Below are positions 9,876-16,388 of a DNA stretch of 64,000 nt, in pieces. Location: assembly GCF_017583045.1 (NCBI RefSeq), contig NZ_JAGFBF010000005.1, positions 62,001 through 126,000 on the forward strand. Direction: 5' to 3'. This stretch comes from Leucobacter tardus (lineage in GTDB: Bacteria; Actinomycetota; Actinomycetes; Actinomycetales; Microbacteriaceae). How positions within the stretch are numbered: the stretch's first letter is position 1; each line of letters starts with the position of its first letter. The notes beneath the pieces were generated by a model. It had not been told where the DNA came from and did no database searches. It saw only the letters and a list, made by a program, of their open reading frames with translations. Position numbers and translations under genes: made by a program.

Positions 9876-9916
9876 AACCCCCTACTCACCTAGAAAACAC
9901 TAGGAAGTAGGGGGTT
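9876..9916. terminator. Hairpin terminator inside the element, next to attL
   Basis: Stem AACCCCCTAC / GTAGGGGGTT (9876-9885 with 9907-9916) with an inner CCTAG/CTAGG stem, followed on the + strand by a T-rich stretch. It can end tRNA-Leu transcription, and it overlaps the stop of the small minus-strand gene at 9900. Because it lies just inside the element, the element seems to bring its own terminator for the tRNA it interrupts. Confidence 0.7.
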
Positions 9917-10181
9917 TGCTGTTTCTTTGAATCCACGGTTTGCCCACACTTTGCCCACACTTCTCCATCTCCGAAATCCTCGCCTCGGCTATCGCGTGGA
10001 AGTTCAAGATTCTCGCTTCAAGTTCTTCGACTGATGGGCCACCCTCGATGTACGCGGCGAGTGCAGCGTCGTGTGGATCTCGCGACATGGTTCGGACGAT
10101 GCTCTCGGCGGCGATCATTGCGGCTGCTGCTCGGCAGTCCTTTTCAGTGGGAAGTCGAGTGGTGTTCGTGTCGCGCTTCAT
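9900..10181 (-). CDS. Small hypothetical protein of the element
   Basis: A 93-residue protein, not recognised. It begins MKRDTNTTRLPTEKDCR, is rich in Ala and Glu in the middle (AAAAMIAAES, VEELEARILNFHAIAEARISEMEK) and looks helical and soluble, with no signal peptide. The ATG at 10181 is taken; a GTG two codons upstream is possible, and neither has a clear ribosome-binding site. The last 20 codons run through the tandem TTTGCCCACAC repeats, so the C-terminus may be an accident of that DNA. It could be a small phage-type protein or a non-coding frame. Confidence 0.45.
   Translation of the reverse strand: MKRDTNTTRLPTEKDCRAAAAMIAAESIVRTMSRDPHDAALAAYIEGGPSVEELEARILNFHAIAEARISEMEKCGQSVGKPWIQRNSKPPTS
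9939..9960 (+). repeat. Tandem 11-bp repeat, probable integrase arm site (left)
   Basis: Two exact adjacent copies of TTTGCCCACAC. The same pair with a T as last base occurs in the same orientation at 11936-11957, just inside the other att site. Paired short direct repeats at both ends are what arm-type binding sites of tyrosine integrases look like. Confidence 0.6.
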
Positions 10182-10213
10182 AAGCACAGGCTGTCACGGA
10201 TCGCCCGTAGACG

Positions 10214-10253
10214 CACGAAAACGCCCCCACCCGACCGAAGTTAGATGGGGGCG
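10214..10253 (-). terminator. Terminator after the secreted-protein gene (twin copy 1)
   Basis: An 8-bp stem CGCCCCCA / TGGGGGCG (10222-10229 with 10246-10253) has a 16-base loop and, on the minus strand, is followed by TTTTCGTG. It lies 22 bp past the stop of the secreted-protein gene. Its loop matches that of the hairpin at 10585-10620 at 15 of 16 bases. Confidence 0.75.
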
Positions 10254-10275
10254 CTCGATATGGAAATGCTGACGA

Positions 10276-10536
10276 TCAGCGGTACTTGATCAACGAGTAG
10301 TAAGGCTTGTACTCACCCTTGTAGTGCTTGCAGATAGTCGAAGACGCAATCTTCTTGCCCGATGCGGAAAGGACTGCGATGCGCGACATTGTATGCGCCT
10401 GGCACGCAGTCTTCGTATCGAAGCTCGCCGAGTAGTAATGGTAGTTGGCTGCCTGAGCAGGCGATGCGGCCACCAAGAGCCCGGCCGTCAGTCCCACGGT
10501 GGCGAGTCCCGCTGCGAGTGTCTTCTTGATCTTCAT
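10276..10536 (-). CDS. Small secreted protein with Sec signal peptide
   Basis: An 86-residue protein with a clear signal peptide: MKIKK, hydrophobic core LAAGLATVGLTAGLLVAA, cleavage expected after SPAQA (about residue 29). The mature part of about 57 residues is basic and Tyr-rich (NYHYYSASF, CKHYKGEYKPYYSLIKYR). It has two cysteines that could form one disulfide. A GGGA-containing ribosome-binding site precedes the ATG. It sits between two nearly identical terminators, so it has its own transcription unit. No family is recognised. Such genes inside prophages are often expressed from the lysogen, but that is inference only. Confidence 0.72.
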   Translation of the reverse strand: MKIKKTLAAGLATVGLTAGLLVAASPAQAANYHYYSASFDTKTACQAHTMSRIAVLSASGKKIASSTICKHYKGEYKPYYSLIKYR

Positions 10537-10580
10537 GATTCCCTGTCTCCCTGGTTTCGATCGATCTCACAGCATCATAA

Positions 10581-10620
10581 CGAAAATGCCCCCACCCGAC
10601 CGAAGTCAGATGGGGGCATT
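10581..10620 (-). terminator. Terminator after the phage membrane gene (twin copy 2)
   Basis: A 10-bp stem AATGCCCCCA / TGGGGGCATT (10585-10594 with 10611-10620), 16-base loop, then TTTTCG on the minus strand. The stem overlaps the stop codon of the gene ending at 10620. It is nearly the same sequence as 10222-10253. Confidence 0.75.
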
Positions 10621-11024
10621 CAGATGAGATCCGTGAGGGCTTGTGGAACTGGGGGAAGTTCCGCGCCCGGTGCGTGGCGGCGGTGGGAATCGATAAGCGC
10701 GCGGACGTAGCGGACGAGCGCCCATTCACGACGCGCGTACTCTTCGACCATCCCCTCGAGCTTCGCGACACGACGCGTGAGGATCTGCAGTTCGGCGCGG
10801 TGGTCCTCAGCCTGCTGCCGCTGATCCTCGCGAAGACGCGCCAACTCCTCGCGCATAGGCGTGAGCAGGTCAGTCGCAGACTCGGTGATCGTTGCGGCGG
10901 CATCTGCGCGTTCGGTTCCCCGTTTCGATCGTGACGTGATGATGGCGACAGCGACGGTCGCGATCGCACCGAAGATGCCACCGGAGACGAGGTATGGGCC
11001 GATGTCAGATAGGAACGTTTCCAC
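10620..11024 (-). CDS. Phage-type membrane protein with coiled coil
   Basis: A 134-residue protein with an N-terminal transmembrane helix (VSGGIFGAIATVAVAIITS, about residues 11-29), then a long helical, charged region. That region has heptad-like leucines (MREELARLREDQRQQ, LQILTRRVAKLEGMVEEYA) and suggests a coiled coil. One-helix plus coiled-coil proteins next to a holin occur in actinophage lysis modules (DUF2746-like); the resemblance is by eye only. GGAGGGAGCAAC immediately before the GTG at 11024 fixes the start. It overlaps the upstream gene by 20 bp. Confidence 0.65.
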   Translation of the reverse strand: METFLSDIGPYLVSGGIFGAIATVAVAIITSRSKRGTERADAAATITESATDLLTPMREELARLREDQRQQAEDHRAELQILTRRVAKLEGMVEEYARREWALVRYVRALIDSHRRHAPGAELPPVPQALTDLI

Positions 11025-11298
11025 GTTGCTCCCTCCGTGCGACATGCGCGGCACGGCGGAGCTGGAGAGCGTCGCGTGTAACCGCGGTGAGCGTGGCGGC
11101 ATTGAGCCCGAGCACGAGCACGCCGGTGAAGGTAAGGCCGGACGCGTCACCCAGCGAGACGGCGAACGCACCGAGTGCGGTGGTGATCGCGAGCCCGCCG
11201 CCGAGCTTGAACCATCCGCCGAGCCATTGGTTCGGGCTGAGGATGCCCCAGATCGACAGCTCGGGGCCAGGGTATCGATCACGAAGCGGCGGAAGCAT
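11005..11298 (-). CDS. Holin-like small membrane protein
   Basis: A 97-residue protein with two predicted transmembrane helices (FKLGGGLAITTALGAFAVSLG and GLTFTGVLVLGLNAATLTAVT) and a basic C-terminal tail (LRRAAHVARREQRG). This is the size and topology of phage holins. The ATG at 11298 is the first start that stays outside the integrase-homologous DNA, but the first few codons already overlap the integrase remnant on the other strand, so the true N-terminus may have been cut by the deletion. The downstream overlap with the coiled-coil membrane gene suggests a two-gene lysis cassette. Confidence 0.6.
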   Translation of the reverse strand: MLPPLRDRYPGPELSIWGILSPNQWLGGWFKLGGGLAITTALGAFAVSLGDASGLTFTGVLVLGLNAATLTAVTRDALQLRRAAHVARREQRGNVPI

Positions 11299-11925
11299 CG
11301 GCGCGTGTACCTCACGCACGAGCACGTGCACGCTCTCGCCGCACTCACTCCACACCCAGACCTGATCCTCACGTTGGCCTACACCGGCTTGCGGTGGGGT
11401 GAAGCAACGGCCCTACGGGTCAGAAACCTCAACGAGGTCCGCCGGCGTCTTTCCGTGGAGGAGAACGCCGTCCTCTCAGGCAACCGAGTGCACGTCGGCA
11501 CACCGAAGGGCCATGAGCGTCGAACCGTGCCGTACGTCTCGTTCCTCGGTCCGCGCCTCGCCGAGCTCAAGAGGGGCAAAGGCGGAGAAGATCTCCTCTT
11601 CGGGGACGGCAAGATGCATGTACGTCTGCCGCATGCGAAGAGCGGATGGTTCACGAAGGCGGTCAAAGCTGCACAGGCTGCGGATGCATCGTTTCCTACG
11701 ATCACTCCACATGGGTTGCGTCACACCGCTGCGTCGTTCGCGGTGTCGTCCGGTGTGAACGTGAAGGTGGTTCAGCGCATGCTCGGACATAAGTCGGCCG
11801 CGATGACCTTGGATACCTACGCTGACCTCTTCGACGGTGATCTCGACGACGTGGCAGAGCGCATGGAGCGGAACGTGCTCGAGGCTGCAAGGGGCACCGA
11901 GTGGGGACGTAATCTCGGCTCCTGA
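11281..11925 (+). pseudogene. int: Tyrosine integrase, catalytic domain only (N-terminus deleted)
   Basis: About 215 residues match the C-terminal catalytic domain of phage tyrosine recombinases. Visible are the first catalytic Arg in YTGLRWGEA, HGLRHTAASF (His-x-x-Arg), the GHKSAAMTLDTYADLF block with its His, and the nucleophilic Tyr at 11818-11820. All active-site positions are kept. Upstream of about 11281 the same frame is only the antisense of the holin-like gene, so the SAM-like core-binding and arm-binding domains are missing. GTG at 11305 could start a truncated product. An internal deletion joining the lysis end to the integrase end explains the structure. It is probably unable to catalyse excision on its own. 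Confidence 0.85.
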
Positions 11926-11935
11926 GGCGCCCTCG

Positions 11936-11957
11936 TCTGCCCACATTTTGCCCACAT
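11936..11957 (+). repeat. Tandem 11-bp repeat, probable integrase arm site (right)
   Basis: TCTGCCCACAT followed directly by TTTGCCCACAT, 11 bp after the integrase stop, in the same orientation as the pair at 9939-9960. Confidence 0.6.
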
Positions 11958-12051
11958 TCGATGCGGTAACAGGGGTGTTCGAGGGGGTTTACCCGGGTTC
12001 AAAAGTGTTGATTTCGTGCGGAAGTTGAGCCTGTGATTGACCGATCTTCGA

Positions 12052-12073
12052 GTTCGAGTCCCACATCCGGCAC
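12052..12073 (+). repeat. attR core repeat
   Basis: Exact 22-bp copy of the tRNA-Leu 3' end (9846-9867). The bases upstream do not form a tRNA, so this is the displaced original 3' end left by integration. Confidence 0.88.
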
Positions 12074-12158
12074 CCCGTTCCCGTAAGCTCACCCGCGACG
12101 TCCGCGGCGACTCCCTGCACGGGGCCTTCGTCCTCCGGGGGCCTGTTATCGTGGGCCC

Positions 12159-12236
12159 ATGATCCTCGGACTCGGACTCGCGCTGATCGGAATCGTCGCG
12201 CTGGTGGGTGTGTTCCGTGATAGACGACGTCGCTGA
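12159..12236 (+). CDS. 25-residue single-helix membrane peptide (tentative)
   Basis: ATG at 12159 opens a 25-codon frame: a hydrophobic helix (MILGLGLALIGIVALVGVF) ending in a basic RDRRRR anchor, a plausible small membrane protein. TATCGT lies six bases before the ATG, the same spacing as in many leaderless genes of this window. It ends 10 bp before the convergent gene at 12247. No homologue is known to me. Confidence 0.4.
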   Translation: MILGLGLALIGIVALVGVFRDRRRR

Positions 12237-12246
12237 CGCGCGCCGT

Positions 12247-12576
12247 CTACTCCGTCGCGAACGGGTTCTCGGCGATGATCCGCATCAGATCGTCCGGGTC
12301 TGCGCCTGCGCGCTGCCAGAGGCTGGTCAACAGGATCGCCGTGTGTCTGGACGTTGCGAACGCCACAGCGCCCGGCGTCATCATCGGTTGCGCTGCGACG
12401 GTCTCGAACGCGACGAGGTACTCGTGGAAGAGCTGTTCAATGACCTCGGGGTCGGTCTCCTGCACGTTCCGCTGTGCGAGCGTCGCCAGGTGCGCGCCAG
12501 CGGCGGCGAGATTCTCGATCGCGTCGTGGCCGAGTTCGGTTTCCAGTCGGTTCAGGGGGTCTTCTGCACTGCTCAT
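12247..12576 (-). CDS. Hypothetical protein, soluble
   Basis: A 109-residue, acidic, mostly helical protein without signal or membrane segment (MSSAEDPLNRLETELGHDAI at the N-terminus; SLWQRAGADPDDLMRIIAEN near the end). Not recognised. The ATG at 12576 has no ribosome-binding site, but TAGACT on the minus strand (12583-12588) ends six bases before it, so the mRNA is probably leaderless. It converges with the 25-residue ORF at 12159. It lies just outside attR and so belongs to the chromosome rather than the element. Confidence 0.65.
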   Translation of the reverse strand: MSSAEDPLNRLETELGHDAIENLAAAGAHLATLAQRNVQETDPEVIEQLFHEYLVAFETVAAQPMMTPGAVAFATSRHTAILLTSLWQRAGADPDDLMRIIAENPFATE

Positions 12577-12649
12577 CAGCCGAGTCTACGGGCCGGAGGG
12601 CGGCAGCGACGCCGTCGCACCGATCTGTGCTCGCCGATAGGCTGTCGCC

Positions 12650-12847
12650 ATGGCAAGCGGTGAGCGTGAGAGCAACGGGCTCGTGTTCGGCATCATCTAC
12701 GGCATGCTGGGCGGTGTCGTGATCGGTGCGGTGACGGACAACATCGGGTTGTGGATCGCGCTGGGTATGCCGATCGGTATCGCCGCCGGCCTGGTGTACG
12801 ACGCGGGTGTGCGGCGGCGCGGCGCGGACGATCCTGCGGACGAGTAG
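12650..12847 (+). CDS. Small two-helix membrane protein
   Basis: A 65-residue protein with two glycine-rich hydrophobic segments (LVFGIIYGMLGGVVIGAVT and IGLWIALGMPIGIAAGLVY) and an acidic tail. The Gly spacing suggests helix packing or oligomerisation. Function unknown. TAGGCT at 12638-12643 lies six bases before the ATG and no ribosome-binding site fits, so a leaderless transcript is predicted. Similar short proteins are common in actinobacteria and usually annotated as hypothetical. Confidence 0.75.
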   Translation: MASGERESNGLVFGIIYGMLGGVVIGAVTDNIGLWIALGMPIGIAAGLVYDAGVRRRGADDPADE

Positions 12848-12869
12848 GCGTCTGGGGTCGCCGCCGTTG

Positions 12870-13145
12870 TCAGTCGTACCGGTGCGCGACGTGCCACCTG
12901 CCCGCGTCGTCGCGGTGCACATCGAAGACGCTGGCGACCCCGTCTACCTCGTTCCGCGCGGTGAACCGCCAGCCGACGAAGTGCGCCGGAGCATGCGTGA
13001 TCTCGGGCGGCAGCCACTCGGGTTCGCGCGTGAGCGGCGTGGGCACGTCGATCACCCGCCAGCGCATGCGGTCAGCCACCATCCGGGCGGGCAGTCCAGA
13101 ATCGAACCAAAGCGCGACCGCGTCTCGTACTGATGTTTCGAACAT
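12870..13145 (-). CDS. Hypothetical protein (small beta-rich domain)
   Basis: A 91-residue protein starting MFETSVRDAVALWFDSGLPA. Segments MRWRVIDVPTPLT, VGWRFTARNE and VFDVHRDDAGRWHVAHRY alternate strands and turns and resemble small uncharacterised actinobacterial proteins (DUF6504-like by eye only, not certain). The start at 13145 is preferred because TACCAT on the minus strand (13152-13157) ends six bases before it; a start at 13175 would add ten residues. It lies 23 bp past the convergent membrane gene. Confidence 0.6.
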   Translation of the reverse strand: MFETSVRDAVALWFDSGLPARMVADRMRWRVIDVPTPLTREPEWLPPEITHAPAHFVGWRFTARNEVDGVASVFDVHRDDAGRWHVAHRYD

Positions 13146-13220
13146 GTGTGCGATGGTAGACGAAGGTGCTGACATTGGGAACCGGGTGCGTATGCGATCC
13201 GGGTCGACGAAAGGATGACT

Positions 13221-13427
13221 ATGGGCATTCGCGAATCCAGCGGCTTCAGCCGCAACGGGTCCGCCTACGACGCGCAGCACGCCGCCGACTCGATCGCCGA
13301 ACTCGAAGCGCAGTACGCGGCGGGCGAGATCGAACGTCACGCCTACTTCGAGAAGAAGCGTTCACTCGTGCACATCTACCTCAAAGCGACGACGTCACCG
13401 AGACGAACGTTCCCGGAGGAGTACTAG
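13221..13427 (+). CDS. Small hypothetical protein with SHOCT-like motif
   Basis: A 68-residue soluble protein. The segment SIAELEAQYAAGEIERHAYFEKK has the helix-turn pattern of a short C-terminal (SHOCT-like) domain (L..L...G.I....Y/F...K). Such domains are usually found at protein ends and are thought to mediate oligomerisation or partner binding. AAAGGA at 13210-13215 is well placed for the ATG at 13221; an ATG at 13215 would add two residues but would overlap that site. Its stop overlaps the stop of the convergent gene. Confidence 0.65.
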   Translation: MGIRESSGFSRNGSAYDAQHAADSIAELEAQYAAGEIERHAYFEKKRSLVHIYLKATTSPRRTFPEEY

Positions 13428-13735
13428 ACGTTCGGCTTCCCTGACTCCGAATCGCGCGCTGCGCGATCCTGCACCAGCGCACGCACACTCAGGTAGGCGA
13501 TCAGTGACAGTGCGCTCATGCCGAGAAACGGGACGATGAGATAAGCCCAGACCGCGACCGTGAGCGGGCTCCCGGCGTCGGTGACGACGACGAGCAGCGC
13601 AACGAGACCCAGCACCGCTCCGGCGAGACTGAGCCAGGCGAGGGCGTCCAGGGGACGGTTGCGTCGGCGCTGCGGTGCCGCGTACTTCTCGCGGACCGCG
13701 TCTCGGATGGGGTCGTGGGTGCTACCGTCGCTCAT
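13424..13735 (-). CDS. Two-helix membrane protein, hypothetical
   Basis: A 103-residue protein: a polar N-terminus (MSDGSTHDPIRDAVREKYAA), a basic PQRRRNR stretch, helix 1 (LAWLSLAGAVLGLVALLVVV), helix 2 (LIVPFLGMSALSLIAYLSV) and a charged tail. Not recognised. TACGCT on the minus strand (13743-13748) lies seven bases before the ATG, predicting a leaderless mRNA. It is divergent from the flavoprotein gene at 13805 with 69 bp between starts, and its stop codon overlaps that of the SHOCT-like gene. Confidence 0.65.
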   Translation of the reverse strand: MSDGSTHDPIRDAVREKYAAPQRRRNRPLDALAWLSLAGAVLGLVALLVVVTDAGSPLTVAVWAYLIVPFLGMSALSLIAYLSVRALVQDRAARDSESGKPNV

Positions 13736-13804
13736 AGGGTTCAGCGTACTCGAGCGGGCCGCCGTTCGGCGCTCGATGCGCGGGCGACAGCCGAGGAGGA
13801 GCAG

Positions 13805-15028
13805 ATGGCAGACCGCGAGACACGACACCGAGCGCTCGCCGGGCGGTATCTGCCCGACTCGCTGCTCGCGCGGATTCGCGACCGCGCCGCGGACAATGAC
13901 CGACGGAACCGGTTCTTCTGGGAGGACCTCGACGATCTTCGCGACCACGGCTACCTCACGCTCTTCGTCCCCGAGCAGTTCGGCGGGCCGGAGCTGAGCC
14001 TGAATCAGGTGTCTCGTTTGCAGCAGCGTCTCGCGGCCGCCGCCCCGGCGACCGCACTCGCCGTGAACATGCACCTGATGTGCACGGGGGTCGTCGCCGC
14101 GATGTTCGCGCGGGGTGATCGCTCGTTGGCGTACGTCTTCACGGACGTCATGGCGGGTGAAATCTTCGCGTTCGGCATCAGCGAGCCCGCGAACGACTGG
14201 GTGCTGTACGGGTCCCACACGGCTGCCGAACCGCTGTCGGGCGGCGGCTACGCGTTCACCGGTGTGAAGATCTTCACGTCGCTGTCGCCGGTGTGGACCC
14301 GACTCATCGTGCACGGGCTCGATCGCTCCGATCCGGACGCACCTCAGGTGGTCTTCGGCTTCGTGGAGCGCACGCACGCTGAGGCCGCCGCGGGCGGCGG
14401 CGACGGTATCTCGGTCTCGGACCGGTGGGATGTCATGGGCATGCGTGCCTCACACAGTCGGGCGACCGTGCTCGACGGTGCCAGGGTGCGACCGGAGCGC
14501 GTGGCGCGTCGGATCCCGGAGGGGCGCACGCCCGATCTGCTGACCTTCGCCATCATGGCCAACTTTCAATTGCTCATCGGATCGGTCTATGCGGGTGTCG
14601 CGCGTCGCGCGCTGCAGGTGGGTGCCGCGGCGCTCACGGGTCGACACTCGGCGCAGCGGGGCACCTCGTTCGCCGAGATTCCGGAGAGCCGGGTGAGGCT
14701 CGCTGATGCGCACCTCGATTTCACCGCGATTCCCGCGCAGCTCGATGCGACGACGCGCGACTTCGACGAGCTGGAGGACCTGGGCGCGGCCTGGCCGCTG
14801 CGATTGGTGAGTGCGCGGTTGAACGCGGTCGCGGCTGCGCGGCGGTGCGCCGAGAGCGCGCTCCTCTGCACGGGCGGCTCGGGTTTCAGCAACGACCACG
14901 AGGTGAGCCGGCTGCTGCGCGATGCAACGGCGGGCCTATTCCATCCGCCGAGCATCGATGCGGCCCGTCCGATGTACGCCGCGGCATTGCTCGATGGGGA
15001 CGACGGGCCTACTGCAGACTCTCCCTGA
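13805..15028 (+). CDS. Acyl-CoA dehydrogenase-fold flavoprotein
   Basis: A 407-residue protein of the acyl-CoA dehydrogenase superfamily. The N-terminal helical domain has RDHGYLTLFVPEQFGGPELS, the FAD-binding middle region has FAFGISEPANDW and GYAFTGVKIFTS with DRWDVMGMRAS, and the helical C-terminus has CTGGSGFSNDHEVSRLLRDA. The usual catalytic Glu before the LxRDA motif appears as Asp in SNDHEV, and the adenine-binding tail is replaced by LFHPPSID. These changes are seen in the monooxygenase/SfnB-like branch rather than true fatty-acid dehydrogenases. Substrate unknown. GAGGAGGAG precedes the ATG. The 3' end overlaps the convergent ligase gene by 20 bp. Confidence 0.8.
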   Translation: MADRETRHRALAGRYLPDSLLARIRDRAADNDRRNRFFWEDLDDLRDHGYLTLFVPEQFGGPELSLNQVSRLQQRLAAAAPATALAVNMHLMCTGVVAAMFARGDRSLAYVFTDVMAGEIFAFGISEPANDWVLYGSHTAAEPLSGGGYAFTGVKIFTSLSPVWTRLIVHGLDRSDPDAPQVVFGFVERTHAEAAAGGGDGISVSDRWDVMGMRASHSRATVLDGARVRPERVARRIPEGRTPDLLTFAIMANFQLLIGSVYAGVARRALQVGAAALTGRHSAQRGTSFAEIPESRVRLADAHLDFTAIPAQLDATTRDFDELEDLGAAWPLRLVSARLNAVAAARRCAESALLCTGGSGFSNDHEVSRLLRDATAGLFHPPSIDAARPMYAAALLDGDDGPTADSP

Positions 15029-16202
15029 AGTCGTCGGCCAGCGCATCGACCACGGCCTCCAATGCGCCACTCGGAACCGCACTCGGGGTGCCGGAGCGGA
15101 GATCTCCGAAGGGGAACCCCCAGCCGCCGTTGTCGTGCAGCACATCGAGCTGCCGCGCCGCGCTGTTGCCGATGTCGAGCACCCTGGCGACCTCTGCGAG
15201 TTCGGCCGTGCACTCGAGATCGGCGGCGACGGGAGCGAGCTCCTCGAGCAGCTGTGTGAGATGGTCGCGCACCGGCATCTGCCCGCCCTCACGATCCACG
15301 ATGATCTCGGCGTCGAGCCCGTAGCGAGCGGCACGCCACTTGTTCTCACGGACATACCACTGCTGCAATCGGGGGAGCGGCTCTCCGCGGTCGAGCCGTC
15401 GCTGGAAGTGCTCGACCAAGCACTGCGATACCGCGGCGAGCATGCCGATCTCCCAGAGCGTCGACGCGCCGTCGCACGCGCGCAGCTCGATGGTGCCCCA
15501 GCGCGGTGCAGGCCGCACATCCCATCTCGCTTCCGTCGGCTCGGCGATGATGCCGGTGCCCGTGAGATCATCGACGACGCGCTCGAACGCCTCCCAGTCG
15601 TCGATATCCCAGGGGATCCCGGCGGTGGGCAGCTGCTGGAACATGAGTGCGCGGTTCGACGCGTAGCCGGTCGGCTCGCCCGCCCATAGCGGGCTCGAGG
15701 CCGCGAGCGCCTGCAGGTGCGGCAGGTAGGCGAGTACGGCGTGCATGATCGGGATCACGCGCTCCCGCCGATCGATCCCGAGGTGCACGTGCACACCCCA
15801 GATGAGCATGTTGCGGCCCCACCACTGCGTGCGCTCAAGGAATCGGTCGTACCGCTCGGACGGCGTGACGCTCTGCGCCTCCCAGCGGCTGAACGGATGG
15901 CTGCCGCTGCCGATGATGCGGTGCCCGCTCGCCTCTGCGGCGGTCAGCGCGGCGCGAGCCATCTCGCGGAGGTCGTGCACGGCGTCGCCGACACGGGCGT
16001 GGGGAGCCGAGACGAGCTCGATCGTGTTCTCGAGCAGCTCGCTCGTCGCGTGCGGGAACGCGTCGGTCGGCCATCGGTGCCCGATCTCTTCGAGCACCTG
16101 CGGTGCGACGTTCGCGAGACCCCGGGATCGGGCGTCGATCAGGCCGAGCTCCCACTCGATGCCGAGCGTGGATCTCGGCGACGCCGTGAACTCGATAGCC
16201 AT
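15009..16202 (-). CDS. YbdK-type carboxylate-amine ligase (glutamate-cysteine ligase 2)
   Basis: A 397-residue ATP-grasp-like GCS2 family enzyme of the YbdK group. In E. coli YbdK has weak gamma-glutamylcysteine synthetase activity; the physiological substrate in actinobacteria is not settled. Visible motifs are STLGIEWELGLID, LLENTIELVSAPH, IIGSGSHPFSRW, the metal/ATP-binding IWGVHVHLGI, and IELRACDGASTLWEIGM. GGGAGGAGC precedes the ATG at 16202. A mycothiol- or ergothioneine-related role is possible but there is no supporting context. It is divergent from the rpsP operon and convergent with the flavoprotein gene. Confidence 0.88.
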   Translation of the reverse strand: MAIEFTASPRSTLGIEWELGLIDARSRGLANVAPQVLEEIGHRWPTDAFPHATSELLENTIELVSAPHARVGDAVHDLREMARAALTAAEASGHRIIGSGSHPFSRWEAQSVTPSERYDRFLERTQWWGRNMLIWGVHVHLGIDRRERVIPIMHAVLAYLPHLQALAASSPLWAGEPTGYASNRALMFQQLPTAGIPWDIDDWEAFERVVDDLTGTGIIAEPTEARWDVRPAPRWGTIELRACDGASTLWEIGMLAAVSQCLVEHFQRRLDRGEPLPRLQQWYVRENKWRAARYGLDAEIIVDREGGQMPVRDHLTQLLEELAPVAADLECTAELAEVARVLDIGNSAARQLDVLHDNGGWGFPFGDLRSGTPSAVPSGALEAVVDALADDFRESLQ

Positions 16203-16388
16203 AGGGCTCCTCCCGCCGAGCGGCGTTGACTGGCAACAGCCTAGTAGCGTCAACGGGGCCCGCAACAACCGATTGACCAGATTGCGAGAAAATCCCAGTT
16301 CGTGACGAAATTGCTTTACGAAGTCGGGTGTGGCATGCTTGATGGGTTCGCGCGATCCGCGCGCCCGCAGGCTTTACAAGGAGTATTC

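Larger units (their letters stand above)
9846..12073. mobile_element. Degenerate prophage-like integrated element at tRNA-Leu
   Basis: A 22-bp sequence covering the T-arm and acceptor 3' half of tRNA-Leu plus one base (9846-9867) is repeated exactly and in the same orientation at 12052-12073. This is the signature of tyrosine-recombinase integration into a tRNA gene. The interval holds an integrase catalytic-domain remnant at the right end, two small phage-type membrane genes, a small secreted protein and a small ORF at the left end. Tandem 11-bp repeats near both ends look like integrase arm sites. At 2.2 kb and with no integrase N-terminus, the element is best read as the residue of a larger prophage after an internal deletion. 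Confidence 0.85.

Noticed and set aside
10214..10620. Two repeats as a CRISPR-like array
   Set aside because: Only two copies, 360 bp apart, each a self-complementary hairpin next to a stop codon; they are terminators.
10861..11280. N-terminal extension of the integrase frame
   Set aside because: Its translation is the antisense of two membrane genes with good starts and helices and shows no core-binding domain features.
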